Positions 1 through 8,791 of a stretch of 64,000 nt of DNA are shown one piece after another. The stretch's first letter is position 1. The number at the start of each line of letters is the position of its first letter. The position numbers and the translations under genes were made by a program. The DNA lies in contig NZ_MAXC01000008.1 of NCBI RefSeq assembly GCF_001693485.1, positions 1-64,000 of the forward strand, in the 5' to 3' direction. The notes beneath the pieces were generated by a model that saw nothing but the letters and a program-made list of their open reading frames with translations, was not told where the DNA came from and did no database searches. The stretch is from Bradyrhizobium sp. LMTR 3. GTDB lineage: Bacteria > Pseudomonadota > Alphaproteobacteria > Rhizobiales > Xanthobacteraceae.

Positions 1-90
1 TTGTCGCCGCGCTTTATGACCCAACCGATCCAGAAATGGCTTGAGCCAGCGTCCAAGCTCTTCATTCCAATCCAGCGTGTTGCCAACCAT
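1..90 (-). mobile_element. IS701-family-like transposase, N-terminal 30 codons only (cut by window edge)
   Basis: Reading leftward from an ATG at 88-90 gives an open frame that leaves the window at base 1. It begins MVGNTLDWNEELGRWLKPFL and continues DRLGHKARRQ. The W-x(4)-L-x-R-WL-x-PFL-x-LGHK-x-RR pattern is what I know as the amino end of IS701-family transposases. Only the first 30 residues are visible, so integrity of the transposase cannot be judged. Identification is by motif recognition. Confidence 0.6.
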
Positions 91-160
91 GGTCGGCCCC
101 TCCAAAGGCCGACTACCCATGAATCATGGGAAACTGATTTGGGAATCCTATGCCGCTCAA
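91..160. repeat. Presumed terminal region of the IS element
   Basis: Upstream of the transposase start lie two palindromes: GTCGG/CCGAC around 92-113 and CCCATGAATCATGGG at 116-130. Their position directly outside a transposase start suggests they belong to the element end. The exact terminal inverted repeat and target duplication cannot be fixed because the other end is outside the window. Confidence 0.3.
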
Positions 161-240
161 AATCTGCCAAAGTAGTGCTAACTAATCGCGCTATCTTATC
201 TTCATTCTGGTTGGGATAGGCATCGGCCTCCACCAGGTGA

Positions 241-978
241 TCAGCGAGCGCCGGCACGATCCCCGCAAGCAACGATATTCCGGGGAGATTTTCGATTCTC
301 CGGTGGCGAAAACACCGCCAGGTATCCGCCGTCGCCTGCGAGCTGATATGTGGTCACCTCGCGATAGCCAACGGCGGTCAGTTCGCAACGTAATAGCTTG
401 ATTGGCGTGCCATGCTCCGACGTCGGACGCTCGATGTCGACAATTCCCACCCGCGCGCCCCGCTTCAGGGCGGGCGCGAGATTGTAGAGGAAGGCATAGG
501 GTCGGGTTATCTCGTGATACATGTGCACGAGAATGGCGGCATCCAGCGAGGAGGCGGGCAGGCGCGGGTCGTGTGGTTCGCCCAGGGCGAATCTGACGTT
601 TGTCAGCTTCAGGCGTTGCGTTCTCCTGCCTAGCGCGGTCAGGTAACGTCGCGTGACGTCCTGGGCGATGACGGAGCCAGTAGGACCGACGAGACGGGAG
701 AGACGGACCGTGTGGTAGCCAGCGCCGGCACCAATGTCGCCGACTGTCATGCCAGCCTTGAGTTCAAGAAGGCGGGCGATCTCAGCGGCCTCATTCAGTG
801 AATCGCGGTGCTCCTCAGAGGCACGGGTTGGGCTCACGATCTGCGCAACTGCGCGCTGAGGCGCGGGAAACTCCTTTGCAGGGACACCCGGCGGAGCCAG
901 ATAGCCAATGTCAGCGGCGTATCCGCAACTTGCGCTCAGGCCCACAAGAAGCGTCACCGCGCGGGCTAGTGCCATCAT
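241..978 (-). CDS. Class I SAM-dependent methyltransferase-like protein with signal peptide
   Basis: A 245-residue protein. Residues 1-22 form a hydrophobic signal peptide ending near SCGYAA. A Rossmann-type methyltransferase core follows, with motif I (VGDIGAGAGYHT) near residues 78-89, an acidic strand end around IAQD, and a DAAILVHMYHE segment typical of the post-motif region. The substrate is not predictable. Such secreted-looking methyltransferases recur in Proteobacteria, but SAM is not known to be available in the periplasm, so function and location are open. The last ~20 residues, closest to the IS end, are rich in Arg and Gly and may be an altered tail. The DoxX-like gene lies 30 bp upstream on the same strand. 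Confidence 0.7.
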   Translation of the reverse strand: MMALARAVTLLVGLSASCGYAADIGYLAPPGVPAKEFPAPQRAVAQIVSPTRASEEHRDSLNEAAEIARLLELKAGMTVGDIGAGAGYHTVRLSRLVGPTGSVIAQDVTRRYLTALGRRTQRLKLTNVRFALGEPHDPRLPASSLDAAILVHMYHEITRPYAFLYNLAPALKRGARVGIVDIERPTSEHGTPIKLLRCELTAVGYREVTTYQLAGDGGYLAVFSPPENRKSPRNIVACGDRAGAR

Positions 979-1008
979 CTACTCGTCTCCCACGCAAAAC
1001 GATAACGA

Positions 1009-1686
1009 CTAACCGGCGATGTTGAAGAACCGGCCAATAAGTCCCTTTCCATCCCGCACGGCGGGCACGTTGCGGCGCAACCAGGCATCAAGGCCGAGAC
1101 TGCGGCCGGCTCCCTCGAGCGCAAACAGGAACATCAGCATGGCCAGGAACATGTACGACCACGGCCACTCGGCCGGATCGCCCGGCCGATAGATGCCGAG
1201 CCAGAGTTGCAGCACATAGGCAATGGCCAGCACGCCGACAAACCGCACCGCAAGCCCGAGGATCATCGAAGTGGCGAACGCAAGCTCGCCAAGAAAAACG
1301 ATTGGCCCAAAGATCTTCATGTTGGGCAGCACGATCTCCTTCAGGAAGGTGCTGTGAAACTCGAACGCCGCACGGGTCGTTTCCTGTTCGGTCCAGTATT
1401 GCAGACCGCCGGACACGGGCAGCGGCAGTTTCCACAACATGCCCTCGAACCACATACAGCCGATCAGGACCCGGACCAGCCAGATTCCAAGATGTCGGCC
1501 GGTGCGTTGCGCCGGATCCTCCCGCCAATTCCGGAAGGCCACGGCAATACCGGCGAGCAGCAGCGCCCAGAACAGCGCCAGGATCAGAAAGCGCCAGTTT
1601 CCCAGACTGAGATAATCGCCTGTAGTCGCGGTCAGGAACTGCCAGACATCGGTAAAGGGATTTTTGGGCATGGGCGCGTGCTCCAA
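1009..1686 (-). CDS. DoxX-like integral membrane protein
   Basis: A 225-residue protein with about four to five hydrophobic segments (roughly residues 31-52, 68-88, 120-147, 150-165 and 174-195). The arrangement resembles the DoxX/DoxD family of small quinone-interacting or redox-associated membrane proteins, including the GxxWFEGxxWKLP stretch after the second segment. Start is uncertain: Met1 or Met6 (MPKNPF) are both possible. It lies 30 bp upstream of the methyltransferase on the same strand and may be co-transcribed with it. The physiological role is unknown. Confidence 0.6.
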   Translation of the reverse strand: MEHAPMPKNPFTDVWQFLTATTGDYLSLGNWRFLILALFWALLLAGIAVAFRNWREDPAQRTGRHLGIWLVRVLIGCMWFEGMLWKLPLPVSGGLQYWTEQETTRAAFEFHSTFLKEIVLPNMKIFGPIVFLGELAFATSMILGLAVRFVGVLAIAYVLQLWLGIYRPGDPAEWPWSYMFLAMLMFLFALEGAGRSLGLDAWLRRNVPAVRDGKGLIGRFFNIAG

Positions 1687-2210
1687 AGGATTGAACAGCT
1701 ATTCGGCGTATCGGTTAGCTGACGAGCGCACCGCCCGCGCGAGCGTCGAGGGTGCGCCTGCCTAGGTTACTACGCAGGAGAACGCGCGGTTGTTACGTTG
1801 GAAGGGTGCCGGCATCAAAAGCTCGACAACTCGGCAAGCGATGCGCCGTCGCCGAATCTACGATTGAAGGGCGGAGAGCCTAGTCAGATCAAACGTCCAG
1901 CAGTAGTTTGCCGCCGCCGAAACTCAATCGTGGGCGCGATGATGGATTTGAACCACTGATTTCCCCGACGGGTCAATGTCTTCGGTATCCGGTGCCGCTA
2001 TCGTGCTACTTTGCATGGGGTTGTTTTCGATATTTTGGTTGGGACGAGACCAGCGCCGGTCGTACTCGTCGAGATTGATCTATTCGTCGATCGTGCGCGG
2101 CTCGTTCTGCCGCGCGCCGAAGGGCCGCGGCTCGCATGCGTTCCGCGGCCTATGGGCGCTCGACGTTTGACCGGCCACCACGGTCCGTCGTTCGATCAGA
2201 GCGCTCCGCA
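1687..2210. other. Gene-free stretch between DoxX-like gene and RND permease
   Basis: I find no convincing coding sequence here. Short open frames lack recognisable domains or good ribosome sites. A T-arm-like string (GGATTTGAACC at 1943-1953, leftward sense) resembles a tRNA 3' portion but no cloverleaf can be built. The stretch probably holds the promoter of the leftward DoxX-like gene and the downstream region of the RND operon. Confidence 0.5.
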
Positions 2211-5200
2211 TTAGCGGCCGGCCTCCGGCGCATGACCGGTCGCTACACTGGCGGAATGGTTGGTCAGCGGCTTCAGTCCCGTGACGGTGCGCAACAGAAC
2301 ATAGAACACGGGTGTCAGGAACAGGCCAAACACCGTGACGCCGATCATGCCAGAGAAGACGGCGACGCCCATGGCTCGGCGCATTTCCGAACCGGCACCG
2401 GTCGAGAGCACCAGGGGCAAAACGCCCATGATGAATGCCATCGAGGTCATCAGGATCGGACGCAGCCGCAGGCGGCTTGCCTCGATCGCTGCCCGGATCG
2501 GCGAACGGCCCGCGAACTCCAGTTCGCGCGCGAATTCGACGATAAGGATCGCGTTCTTGGCCGACAATCCCACCAGCACGATCAATCCGATCTGGGTGAA
2601 GACGTTGTTGTCGCCCTTCGACATCCAGACGCCGAACATCGCGGCAAGCAACCCCATTGGCACGATCATGATGATCGACAGGGGCAGGGTCAGGCTCTCA
2701 TAGAGCGCAGCCAGCACCAGGAACACCAGCAGAATCGCCAGTGGAAAAACCCAGATGCCGGAGTTGCCGGCGATGAACTCCTGATAGGTCAGGTCGGTCC
2801 ATTCAAAGGCGAAGCCAGGCGGTAGCACTTCGGCGGCGATGCGTGTGGCCGCTTCCTGGGCCTGACCGGAGGAATAGCCGGGCGCTGCCGCGGCGTTGAT
2901 GTCGGAGGACAAAAAACCGTTGTAACGGATCGCGCGTTCAGGCCCGGCGCTCTGGCGAATCTTCAAGAGCGCCGAGAGCGGGATCATGTCGCCGGACGCA
3001 GAGCGCACCTTCAACTGCCGGATGTCGTCGGCCCGCGCACGGAACGGCGCGTCAGCCTGGACATAGACCGAATAGGTGCGCCCGAACTTGTTGAAGTCGT
3101 TGACGTAGTACGAGCCCAGATAGATCTGCAGCGTGTTGAAGACTTCTGTCACGGGCACGCCGAGCTGCAAGGCCTTGGTGCGGTCAATGTCGGCGAACAA
3201 CTGTGGCACGTTGACCTGGAAGCTCGAGAAGACGCCGGCGATTTCCGGTGCCTTCTGCATCGCGGCCATGAACGCCTTGGTCGCCTCGTTCAGCGCGTCA
3301 TAGCCGAGGCCGGCGCGGTCCTCGATCTGGAGCTTGAAGCCGCCGATGGTGCCGAGCCCGTTGACCGGCGGCGGCGGGAACATGGCGATGAAGGCTTCCT
3401 GGATCCCGGCATATTTCTTGTTCAGCTCGGCCGCGATCGCGGGGCCGCTCAACGCGGCATCCTTGCGCTCGTCGAACGGCTTCAAGGTAGAGAACACGAT
3501 TCCGGCGTTGGAGGAGTTGGTGAAACCGGAGATCGACAGGCCGGGGAACGCCACCGAGCTCTCGACGCCGGGCTGCGTCAACGCAATGTCGCTCATCTTG
3601 CGGATGACCTCTTCGGTGCGGTCGAGCGTGGCGCCGTCGGGCAGGCGTGCGAAGCCGACGAGGTACTGCTTGTCCTGACCCGGGACGAAGCCGCTCGGCA
3701 CCTGCTGGAAGAGCAGGGCGGTCAGGCCAATCAGGAGTACATAGACGCCCATCACCGCCGCCTTGCCGGAGATCACTTTGGACACGCTGCCGCTATAATT
3801 CTCCGAGGAGCGCGCGAAGGCGCGGTTGAAGCCGCGGAAGAACCAGCCGAGCCCTTTTTCCATGATGAGGGTCAGCCTGTCCTTGGGCTCATTGTGGCCC
3901 TTGAGCAGCAACGCCGACAATGCCGGCGACAGCGTCAGGGAGTTGACCGCGGAGATCACGGTCGAGATCGCGATCGTCAGCGCGAACTGCTTGTAGAATT
4001 GCCCGGTGAGGCCGGAGATGAAGGCGAGGGGAACGAATACGGCAATCAAGACCAGTGCGATCGCGATGATGGGGCCGGAGACCTCCCGCATTGCCTGGTA
4101 GGTGGCGTCTCGCGGCGACAGCCCGGCCTCGATGTTGCGCTCGACATTCTCGACCACGACGATAGCGTCGTCGACGACGATGCCGATCGCGAGCACCAGG
4201 CCGAACAGGCTGAGCGCATTAATGGAGAAGCCGAACACGTGCATCACGGCGAATGTGCCGACGATCGACACCGGCACGGCCAGGAGCGGAATGATGGAAG
4301 CCCGCCAGGTCTGGAGGAACAGGATGACCACCAGTACCACCAGCGCGATCGCCTCCAGCAGCGTGTGGATCACCGCCTCGATCGACGAGCGCACGAACTG
4401 CGTGGGATCGTAGACGATCTGGTAGGATACGCCCTCGGGCATGTTCTTCTTGATCTCGGCCATGGTGGCGCGGACGTGGTCGGAGATCTGGAGCGCGTTG
4501 GAGCCCGGCGCCTGGAAGATCGGGATCGCCACCGCCTGTTTGTTGTCGAGCAGCGAGCGCAGGCCGTATTCGGACGCACCTAATTCGATGCGCGCGACGT
4601 CGCGCAGCCGCACCACCTCGCCACGCGAACCGGTCTTGACCACGATGTCGCCGAACTGTTCTTCACTCGCGAGCCGACCTTCGGCGTTGACCGACATCTG
4701 GAGGTCAATGCCCTTGACGCTCGGCGAGGAGCCGACCACGCCGGCGGCGGCCTCGACGTTCTGCGCCTGGATCGCCCTCACGATGTCGCTTGCGGTGAGG
4801 CTATGCTCGGCGGCCTTCTGCGGGTCGATCCAGACACGCATCGAGTAGTCGCCGGCACCGTAGAGCTGGACATCACCGACGCCGTCGATCCGCGCCAGGC
4901 GGTCCTTGACGTTCAGCACCGCGTAGTTGCGGAGATACGTCATATCGTAGCGATTGTTCGGCGACAGCAGGTGCACGACCATGGTGAGGTCGGGCGAGCT
5001 CTTCTTGGTGATAATGCCGAGCTGGCGAACCACCGCCGGCAGGCGCGGCGCTGCCTGCTGCACGCGGTTCTGCACGAGCTGCGTCGCCTTGTCGGGATCG
5101 GTGCCGAGGCGGAACGTCACTGTCAGCGTCATCGCCCCGTCGGTGGTTGCCTGGCTGCTCATGTAGAGCATGTTCTCGACGCCGTTGATCTGCTCCTCGA

Positions 5201-5399
5201 TCGGCGTTGCCACTGTTTCCGCGATCACCTTCGGGTTGGCGCCAGGGTAGGTCGCGCGCACCACCACGGAGGGCGGCACGACGTCCGGATACTCCGAGAT
5301 CGGCATGGCAAAGAGCGAGATCAGGCCGGCCAGGAAGATCACGATCGAAAGCACGCCGGCAAAGATCGGCCGATCGATGAAGAACTTTGAGAGATTCAT
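2211..5399 (-). CDS. RND multidrug efflux permease, HAE1/AcrB family
   Basis: At 1062 residues this is the usual AcrB/MexB length. The N-terminus (NLSKFFIDRPIFAGVLSI) is typical of the family. The transmembrane-4 proton-relay pair appears as GIVVDDAIVVVENVER with Asp410-Asp411, and the conserved KNAILIVEFA segment is present near residue 940. The protein should exchange protons for drugs or other amphiphiles across the inner membrane as a trimer, with the adaptor encoded just upstream (26 bp gap). No outer-membrane factor is encoded nearby, so the pump probably borrows a TolC/OprM-type channel. The divergent TetR gene is the likely repressor. Confidence 0.95.
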   Translation of the reverse strand: MNLSKFFIDRPIFAGVLSIVIFLAGLISLFAMPISEYPDVVPPSVVVRATYPGANPKVIAETVATPIEEQINGVENMLYMSSQATTDGAMTLTVTFRLGTDPDKATQLVQNRVQQAAPRLPAVVRQLGIITKKSSPDLTMVVHLLSPNNRYDMTYLRNYAVLNVKDRLARIDGVGDVQLYGAGDYSMRVWIDPQKAAEHSLTASDIVRAIQAQNVEAAAGVVGSSPSVKGIDLQMSVNAEGRLASEEQFGDIVVKTGSRGEVVRLRDVARIELGASEYGLRSLLDNKQAVAIPIFQAPGSNALQISDHVRATMAEIKKNMPEGVSYQIVYDPTQFVRSSIEAVIHTLLEAIALVVLVVILFLQTWRASIIPLLAVPVSIVGTFAVMHVFGFSINALSLFGLVLAIGIVVDDAIVVVENVERNIEAGLSPRDATYQAMREVSGPIIAIALVLIAVFVPLAFISGLTGQFYKQFALTIAISTVISAVNSLTLSPALSALLLKGHNEPKDRLTLIMEKGLGWFFRGFNRAFARSSENYSGSVSKVISGKAAVMGVYVLLIGLTALLFQQVPSGFVPGQDKQYLVGFARLPDGATLDRTEEVIRKMSDIALTQPGVESSVAFPGLSISGFTNSSNAGIVFSTLKPFDERKDAALSGPAIAAELNKKYAGIQEAFIAMFPPPPVNGLGTIGGFKLQIEDRAGLGYDALNEATKAFMAAMQKAPEIAGVFSSFQVNVPQLFADIDRTKALQLGVPVTEVFNTLQIYLGSYYVNDFNKFGRTYSVYVQADAPFRARADDIRQLKVRSASGDMIPLSALLKIRQSAGPERAIRYNGFLSSDINAAAAPGYSSGQAQEAATRIAAEVLPPGFAFEWTDLTYQEFIAGNSGIWVFPLAILLVFLVLAALYESLTLPLSIIMIVPMGLLAAMFGVWMSKGDNNVFTQIGLIVLVGLSAKNAILIVEFARELEFAGRSPIRAAIEASRLRLRPILMTSMAFIMGVLPLVLSTGAGSEMRRAMGVAVFSGMIGVTVFGLFLTPVFYVLLRTVTGLKPLTNHSASVATGHAPEAGR

Positions 5400-5425
5400 T
5401 GCTATGCCCCAAGCGCTGACGGTCG

Positions 5426-6667
5426 TTAGCGCTGCACGATTTGCCGGCTGCCGGCGTTCGAGGCCTGCTGCGGTCCGCGCGAGCCCATCGCCGCGATTTC
5501 GGTCTTCAGGAGCGCCCCCGGGCGTACCCGCTGCAGGCCGTTCACGACGATGCGGTCACCGGATTTTAGACCACCCGTCACGATGCGGAGCCCGTCGACG
5601 GCGCCGCCGAGCGTTATTCCGCGATAGACCGCGCGGTTGTCGTCGCTGACCACCATAACGAACTTCTTATCCTGATCGGTACCGATGGCTCGCTCGTCGA
5701 TCATCACCAGCGTCTGTTGCTGAGGCTGGCCCATCCGCACCCGCGCGAACTGGCCGGGGATGAGGCGTCCATCCTCGTTCTGGAATACCGCGCGGACGCG
5801 TATCGTGCCGCTCTGGCCATTGACCTGGTTGTCGATCAACTGGATATGGCCCTTGGCCGATGTGCCGCCAGAAGTGGTCATCTCGACGGGTATTTGATCA
5901 AGATTGCCGCGCTTGCCCGAACTATCTGCAATGGAACTCAGCGCCCGCAGCACGATCTCCTCGTCCGCATCGAAACTCGCATAGATCGGATTGACAGAAA
6001 CCAGAGAGGTCAGGACCGGGGAGGCAGTCCCTGCGGCCACGAGATTTCCGACGGTCACCTCGATCTTGCCGACACGGCCATCGATGGGTGCGCGGACCTC
6101 GGTGTAGTTCAGATTGAGCTTTGCAGTCTGCAGCGTCGCCTCGGCCGCCTTCACATTGGCGATCGCTTCGCGATTGGCGTTGTCGCGCTGATCGAAATCG
6201 CGCCGCGTGACGACGGCGTTGCCGACGAGCTGCGCGCCGCGCTCGACTTCGCTGGCAGTGAAGATCGCCCGCGCCCTTGCTGCCTCGAGCTGTGCGCTGG
6301 CCTTATCCACTTCGGCGGCGTAGGGCGCCGGATCAATCTTGAACAGGACATCGCCGGCTTTCACGAGCGCGCCCTCGACAAAATTGGCCGACAGGATCGC
6401 GCCGGCGACGCGGGGGCGGAGCTCGACGCGGTTGACGGCTTCGAGACGTCCAGAGAAGTCATCCCACAGCGCGGTCCGACGCGGCTCGATTACCGAGATC
6501 GTGACGGAGACGGCTTGCTCGGGTGCGGTCCCGGTGGTCGCCTGGGCCGCATGAAAATAGCGGCCGCTCGCGATCGAGCCGGCCGCCACGAGGGCGCCGA
6601 TGATGGCAACGCCGCCGACAACGCGTCGGAAACGGCCGGAATGGAAGGTATTTGCGGATGGGGGCAT
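5426..6667 (-). CDS. RND efflux periplasmic adaptor (membrane fusion protein, AcrA-like)
   Basis: The chosen start is the ATG at 6667 (MPPSANTFHSGRFRR), giving 413 residues. A longer frame upstream would run through a palindromic operator. One N-terminal hydrophobic segment (about residues 17-35) anchors or exports the protein. Lipoyl-like beta segments (RVELRPRVAGAI), a coiled-coil hairpin rich in Ala/Glu (about 90-170), and a beta-barrel ending in a GDRIVVNGLQRVRPG segment follow, as in AcrA/MexA. It bridges the permease encoded downstream to an outer-membrane channel. It is the first gene of a two-gene operon. Confidence 0.93.
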   Translation of the reverse strand: MPPSANTFHSGRFRRVVGGVAIIGALVAAGSIASGRYFHAAQATTGTAPEQAVSVTISVIEPRRTALWDDFSGRLEAVNRVELRPRVAGAILSANFVEGALVKAGDVLFKIDPAPYAAEVDKASAQLEAARARAIFTASEVERGAQLVGNAVVTRRDFDQRDNANREAIANVKAAEATLQTAKLNLNYTEVRAPIDGRVGKIEVTVGNLVAAGTASPVLTSLVSVNPIYASFDADEEIVLRALSSIADSSGKRGNLDQIPVEMTTSGGTSAKGHIQLIDNQVNGQSGTIRVRAVFQNEDGRLIPGQFARVRMGQPQQQTLVMIDERAIGTDQDKKFVMVVSDDNRAVYRGITLGGAVDGLRIVTGGLKSGDRIVVNGLQRVRPGALLKTEIAAMGSRGPQQASNAGSRQIVQR

Positions 6668-6681
6668 TTGCGCTCCATAAA

Positions 6682-6697
6682 TGTAGTGTTCGCTACA
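6682..6697. promoter_or_regulatory. Palindromic operator candidate for the TetR regulator
   Basis: The sequence TGTAGTGTTCGCTACA has perfect 5-bp arms around a 6-bp spacer. It lies 15 bp upstream of the adaptor start, in the intergenic region shared with the divergent tetR-type gene. TetR-family repressors usually bind such palindromes next to their own gene. Assignment to this regulator is inferred from position only. Confidence 0.45.
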
Positions 6698-6867
6698 GAT
6701 GTGGAGCTGGACGGCAGTCTGCAAGATACTTATGTACCATCCACTACGAAAATCTTATGTCGCAAGCCGCAACACTGGAAATCAAATAAAAGAATCGCGA
6801 TAAATCAGAAGGTTAGAGGAATGAACGCCGAACGGAAAACGGCGTCGGCTTCGAGGGAGTAACGCGA

Positions 6868-7467
6868 ATGGCGATGGGACGCCCAAGAGAATTCGACGCC
6901 GATGCCGCATTGGATCAGGCGATGGAAGTCTTCTGGAGACATGGCTATGAGGGCGCCACCATTGCGCAGCTTACCGAGGCGATGGGCATTAACCCGCCGA
7001 GCCTCTATGCGGCATTTGGAAATAAGGAAGGTCTTCTGAAGGCTGCCCTCGACCGATACACGGCCAAACGTGCGGCCTGGATGGAGGAGGTTTTGAGCGC
7101 GCCAACCGCCCGCGACGTCGCGGAGCGGATGCTCATGGGTACCGCAGACAGCCAAACCGATCCCGACAATCCGCCCGGTTGCCTGCTCGTGCAAGGCGGC
7201 CTCGCCTGCGGTACCGGTTCGGAGAACGTTCCCTTCGAGCTCGCAGCGCGCCGTGCACTAACCGAAGATCAGCTCCGCGAACGCTTCGTCAGGGCGAAAA
7301 AGGAGGGCGATCTGAAGCCGTCCGCCGACGCTGCCGCGCTGGCGCGCTATCTGTCGGCGGTGTCCGCCGGTATGGGCGTGATGGCGTCATCAGGCGCCGA
7401 TCGCGAAGCGTTGCGGCAAGTGGCGAACGTATCCGTCAAAGTTTTCGAAGAACAGTCGGCCAAGTGA
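6868..7467 (+). CDS. TetR/AcrR-family transcriptional repressor
   Basis: A 199-residue protein. The N-terminal HTH is clear: GRPREFD, then ALDQAMEVFWRHGYEGATI and INPPSLYAAFGNKEGLL (about residues 4-55). The ligand-binding C-terminal half is variable and has a PGCLLVQG segment seen in the AcrR/YxaF-type subgroup. It is divergent from the RND operon and separated from it by a region with a perfect palindrome (6682-6697), so local repression relieved by pump substrates is the likely role. The start at 6868 is supported by a GAGGGAG-like ribosome site just upstream (6853-6859). Confidence 0.92.
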   Translation: MAMGRPREFDADAALDQAMEVFWRHGYEGATIAQLTEAMGINPPSLYAAFGNKEGLLKAALDRYTAKRAAWMEEVLSAPTARDVAERMLMGTADSQTDPDNPPGCLLVQGGLACGTGSENVPFELAARRALTEDQLRERFVRAKKEGDLKPSADAAALARYLSAVSAGMGVMASSGADREALRQVANVSVKVFEEQSAK

Positions 7468-7527
7468 GAGGTCATCTTCTTGCCGAGCCGAACTACGCGA
7501 TGGGCGACTCAACGTCGCCAGGAGTGT

Positions 7528-8250
7528 TCATATCCGTTCATCCAAATGAGTAACCTTGGCAACAAACTGGTAGCCGCCATTACGGACAGTCTTGAACATT
7601 TGAGCTGTGCCGCCGGCTGCAAGTTTGCGCCGTAGGCGGCTGACCAGCACATCGATCGAGCGGTCCAGGACGTCTTCATCGCGCCCCCGTGTCAGATCGA
7701 GCAACTGGTCCCGTGAGAGCACGCGGCCGGGACGAGTGAGAAAGGTCAGGAGCAGATCAAACTCGGCACCCGTGAGCTCGATGTTGCCACCCTCCGGATC
7801 GAGCACCGAACGGGCAAATGGGTCGGCTACGAAGCCTTCAAAAAGATAGCGGCCCCTCCCGTCCTGCGCGGAACGGTCATCTTGGCCGCGGCGAAGGACC
7901 GCGCGGATGCGAGCGACAAGCTCGCGCGGATTGAATGGCTTTCCAAGGTAGTCGTCGGCGCCGAACTCGAGACCGATGATCCGGTCTACGTCTTCCTTCA
8001 GCGCCGTGAGCAGAATGATCGGGACGTTCGATCGCTTCGAGCGTAGGTCCCTACAAAGATCGAGCCCGGATCCATCGGGCAGCATGACATCGAGGACGAT
8101 GAGATCGATCTGGTTGGTCGCAATCCGTTCGCGTACTTCGGCACACCTCGAAGCGAGCTGCACGCGAAATCCTTGCTCCTTCATGTAGCGTGCCAGAAGC
8201 TTTCGAATCTCAAGGTCATCATCGACAACGAGAATTTGCGGTGCGTGCAT
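7528..8250 (-). CDS. OmpR/PhoB-family response regulator (orphan)
   Basis: A 240-residue regulator counted from the ATG at 8250 (MHAPQILVVDDD). The longer frame upstream has no family similarity. The receiver domain carries acidic residues in VVDDD, the phosphoacceptor in LDVMLPDGSG and Lys in LGKPFNPRELV. The C-terminal winged helix ends in RTVRNGGYQF-type sequence. No sensor kinase gene is adjacent. The protein is strikingly similar along its whole length to the regulator at 12255-12983, so the two are probably recent paralogs and this one may take phosphate from the kinase at 11008-12258. The target is unknown. Confidence 0.93.
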   Translation of the reverse strand: MHAPQILVVDDDLEIRKLLARYMKEQGFRVQLASRCAEVRERIATNQIDLIVLDVMLPDGSGLDLCRDLRSKRSNVPIILLTALKEDVDRIIGLEFGADDYLGKPFNPRELVARIRAVLRRGQDDRSAQDGRGRYLFEGFVADPFARSVLDPEGGNIELTGAEFDLLLTFLTRPGRVLSRDQLLDLTRGRDEDVLDRSIDVLVSRLRRKLAAGGTAQMFKTVRNGGYQFVAKVTHLDERI

Positions 8251-8791
8251 GGGGGCCGGTTTAGTCACATCGAGGCAGGTTCGAGGGAGATATTTGTAAC
8301 AAAGGCTGTCCTCAAGTCGCTTGGACATCTTTCGACACAAATGGGGGTGGGGCAGCAACATTCGGCCATGTGGGGCCAGATTCCGAGCCATGTGAGCCGT
8401 CTATCAAGGGCGCAGGTTCAACTATCAGGGGGTCTGAATGCGCTCCGCGGCCACTCTCAATCGATCCAGGTCCTATGCTACTTTTCCTTTCTACCGCCCA
8501 TGTCGGGTCAAGTATCGCCCGTCGCGCTTGATCCGGCTTGTACGGAGAAGATGCTTTTCCAGCACGTATCAGCAGTTGTCGGGTGTGATGGCTGCCTTGA
8601 CGTTGGTTGCTGCAGTACGATTAGCACCTTTTGCGGGCGGAGGCTCGGCAGCAGCGCTCGTTCAGATTTTTTTCGCCGTGAGGCTCTCAAGGTCGCCATC
8701 GAAGCGGGGGCTGGACTGCGAGATCGGGCGCTTCTCCGCATCAAAGTACCGGCCCTTGAATGGAATCGAGGCCCGCCAGCCGCATTGTTCA
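8251..8791. other. Intergenic region between the orphan regulator and the DUF3313-like gene
   Basis: No convincing gene is present. A rightward open frame from 8438 runs into the lipoprotein gene, but its first ~118 codons are rich in Arg/Ser and look non-coding. The real lipoprotein start is therefore placed at 8792. The region must contain divergent promoters, but I cannot single out clear -35/-10 pairs. Confidence 0.45.

Noticed and set aside
1..219. 72-residue rightward ORF at the window start
   Set aside because: It is antisense to the transposase-like frame, which has recognisable family sequence.
1930..1975. tRNA-like T-arm (GGATTTGAACC)
   Set aside because: Only four of five T-stem pairs form, no matching acceptor, D or anticodon arms are found, and the 3' end does not fit CCA.
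5717..6862. 381-residue rightward ORF over the efflux adaptor
   Set aside because: Antisense shadow of a well-supported adaptor gene; the sequence is Arg/Gly/Asp-rich without domain character.
8438..8791. N-terminal extension of the DUF3313-like protein
   Set aside because: No family similarity, Arg/Ser-rich; the lipoprotein signal starts cleanly at 8792.
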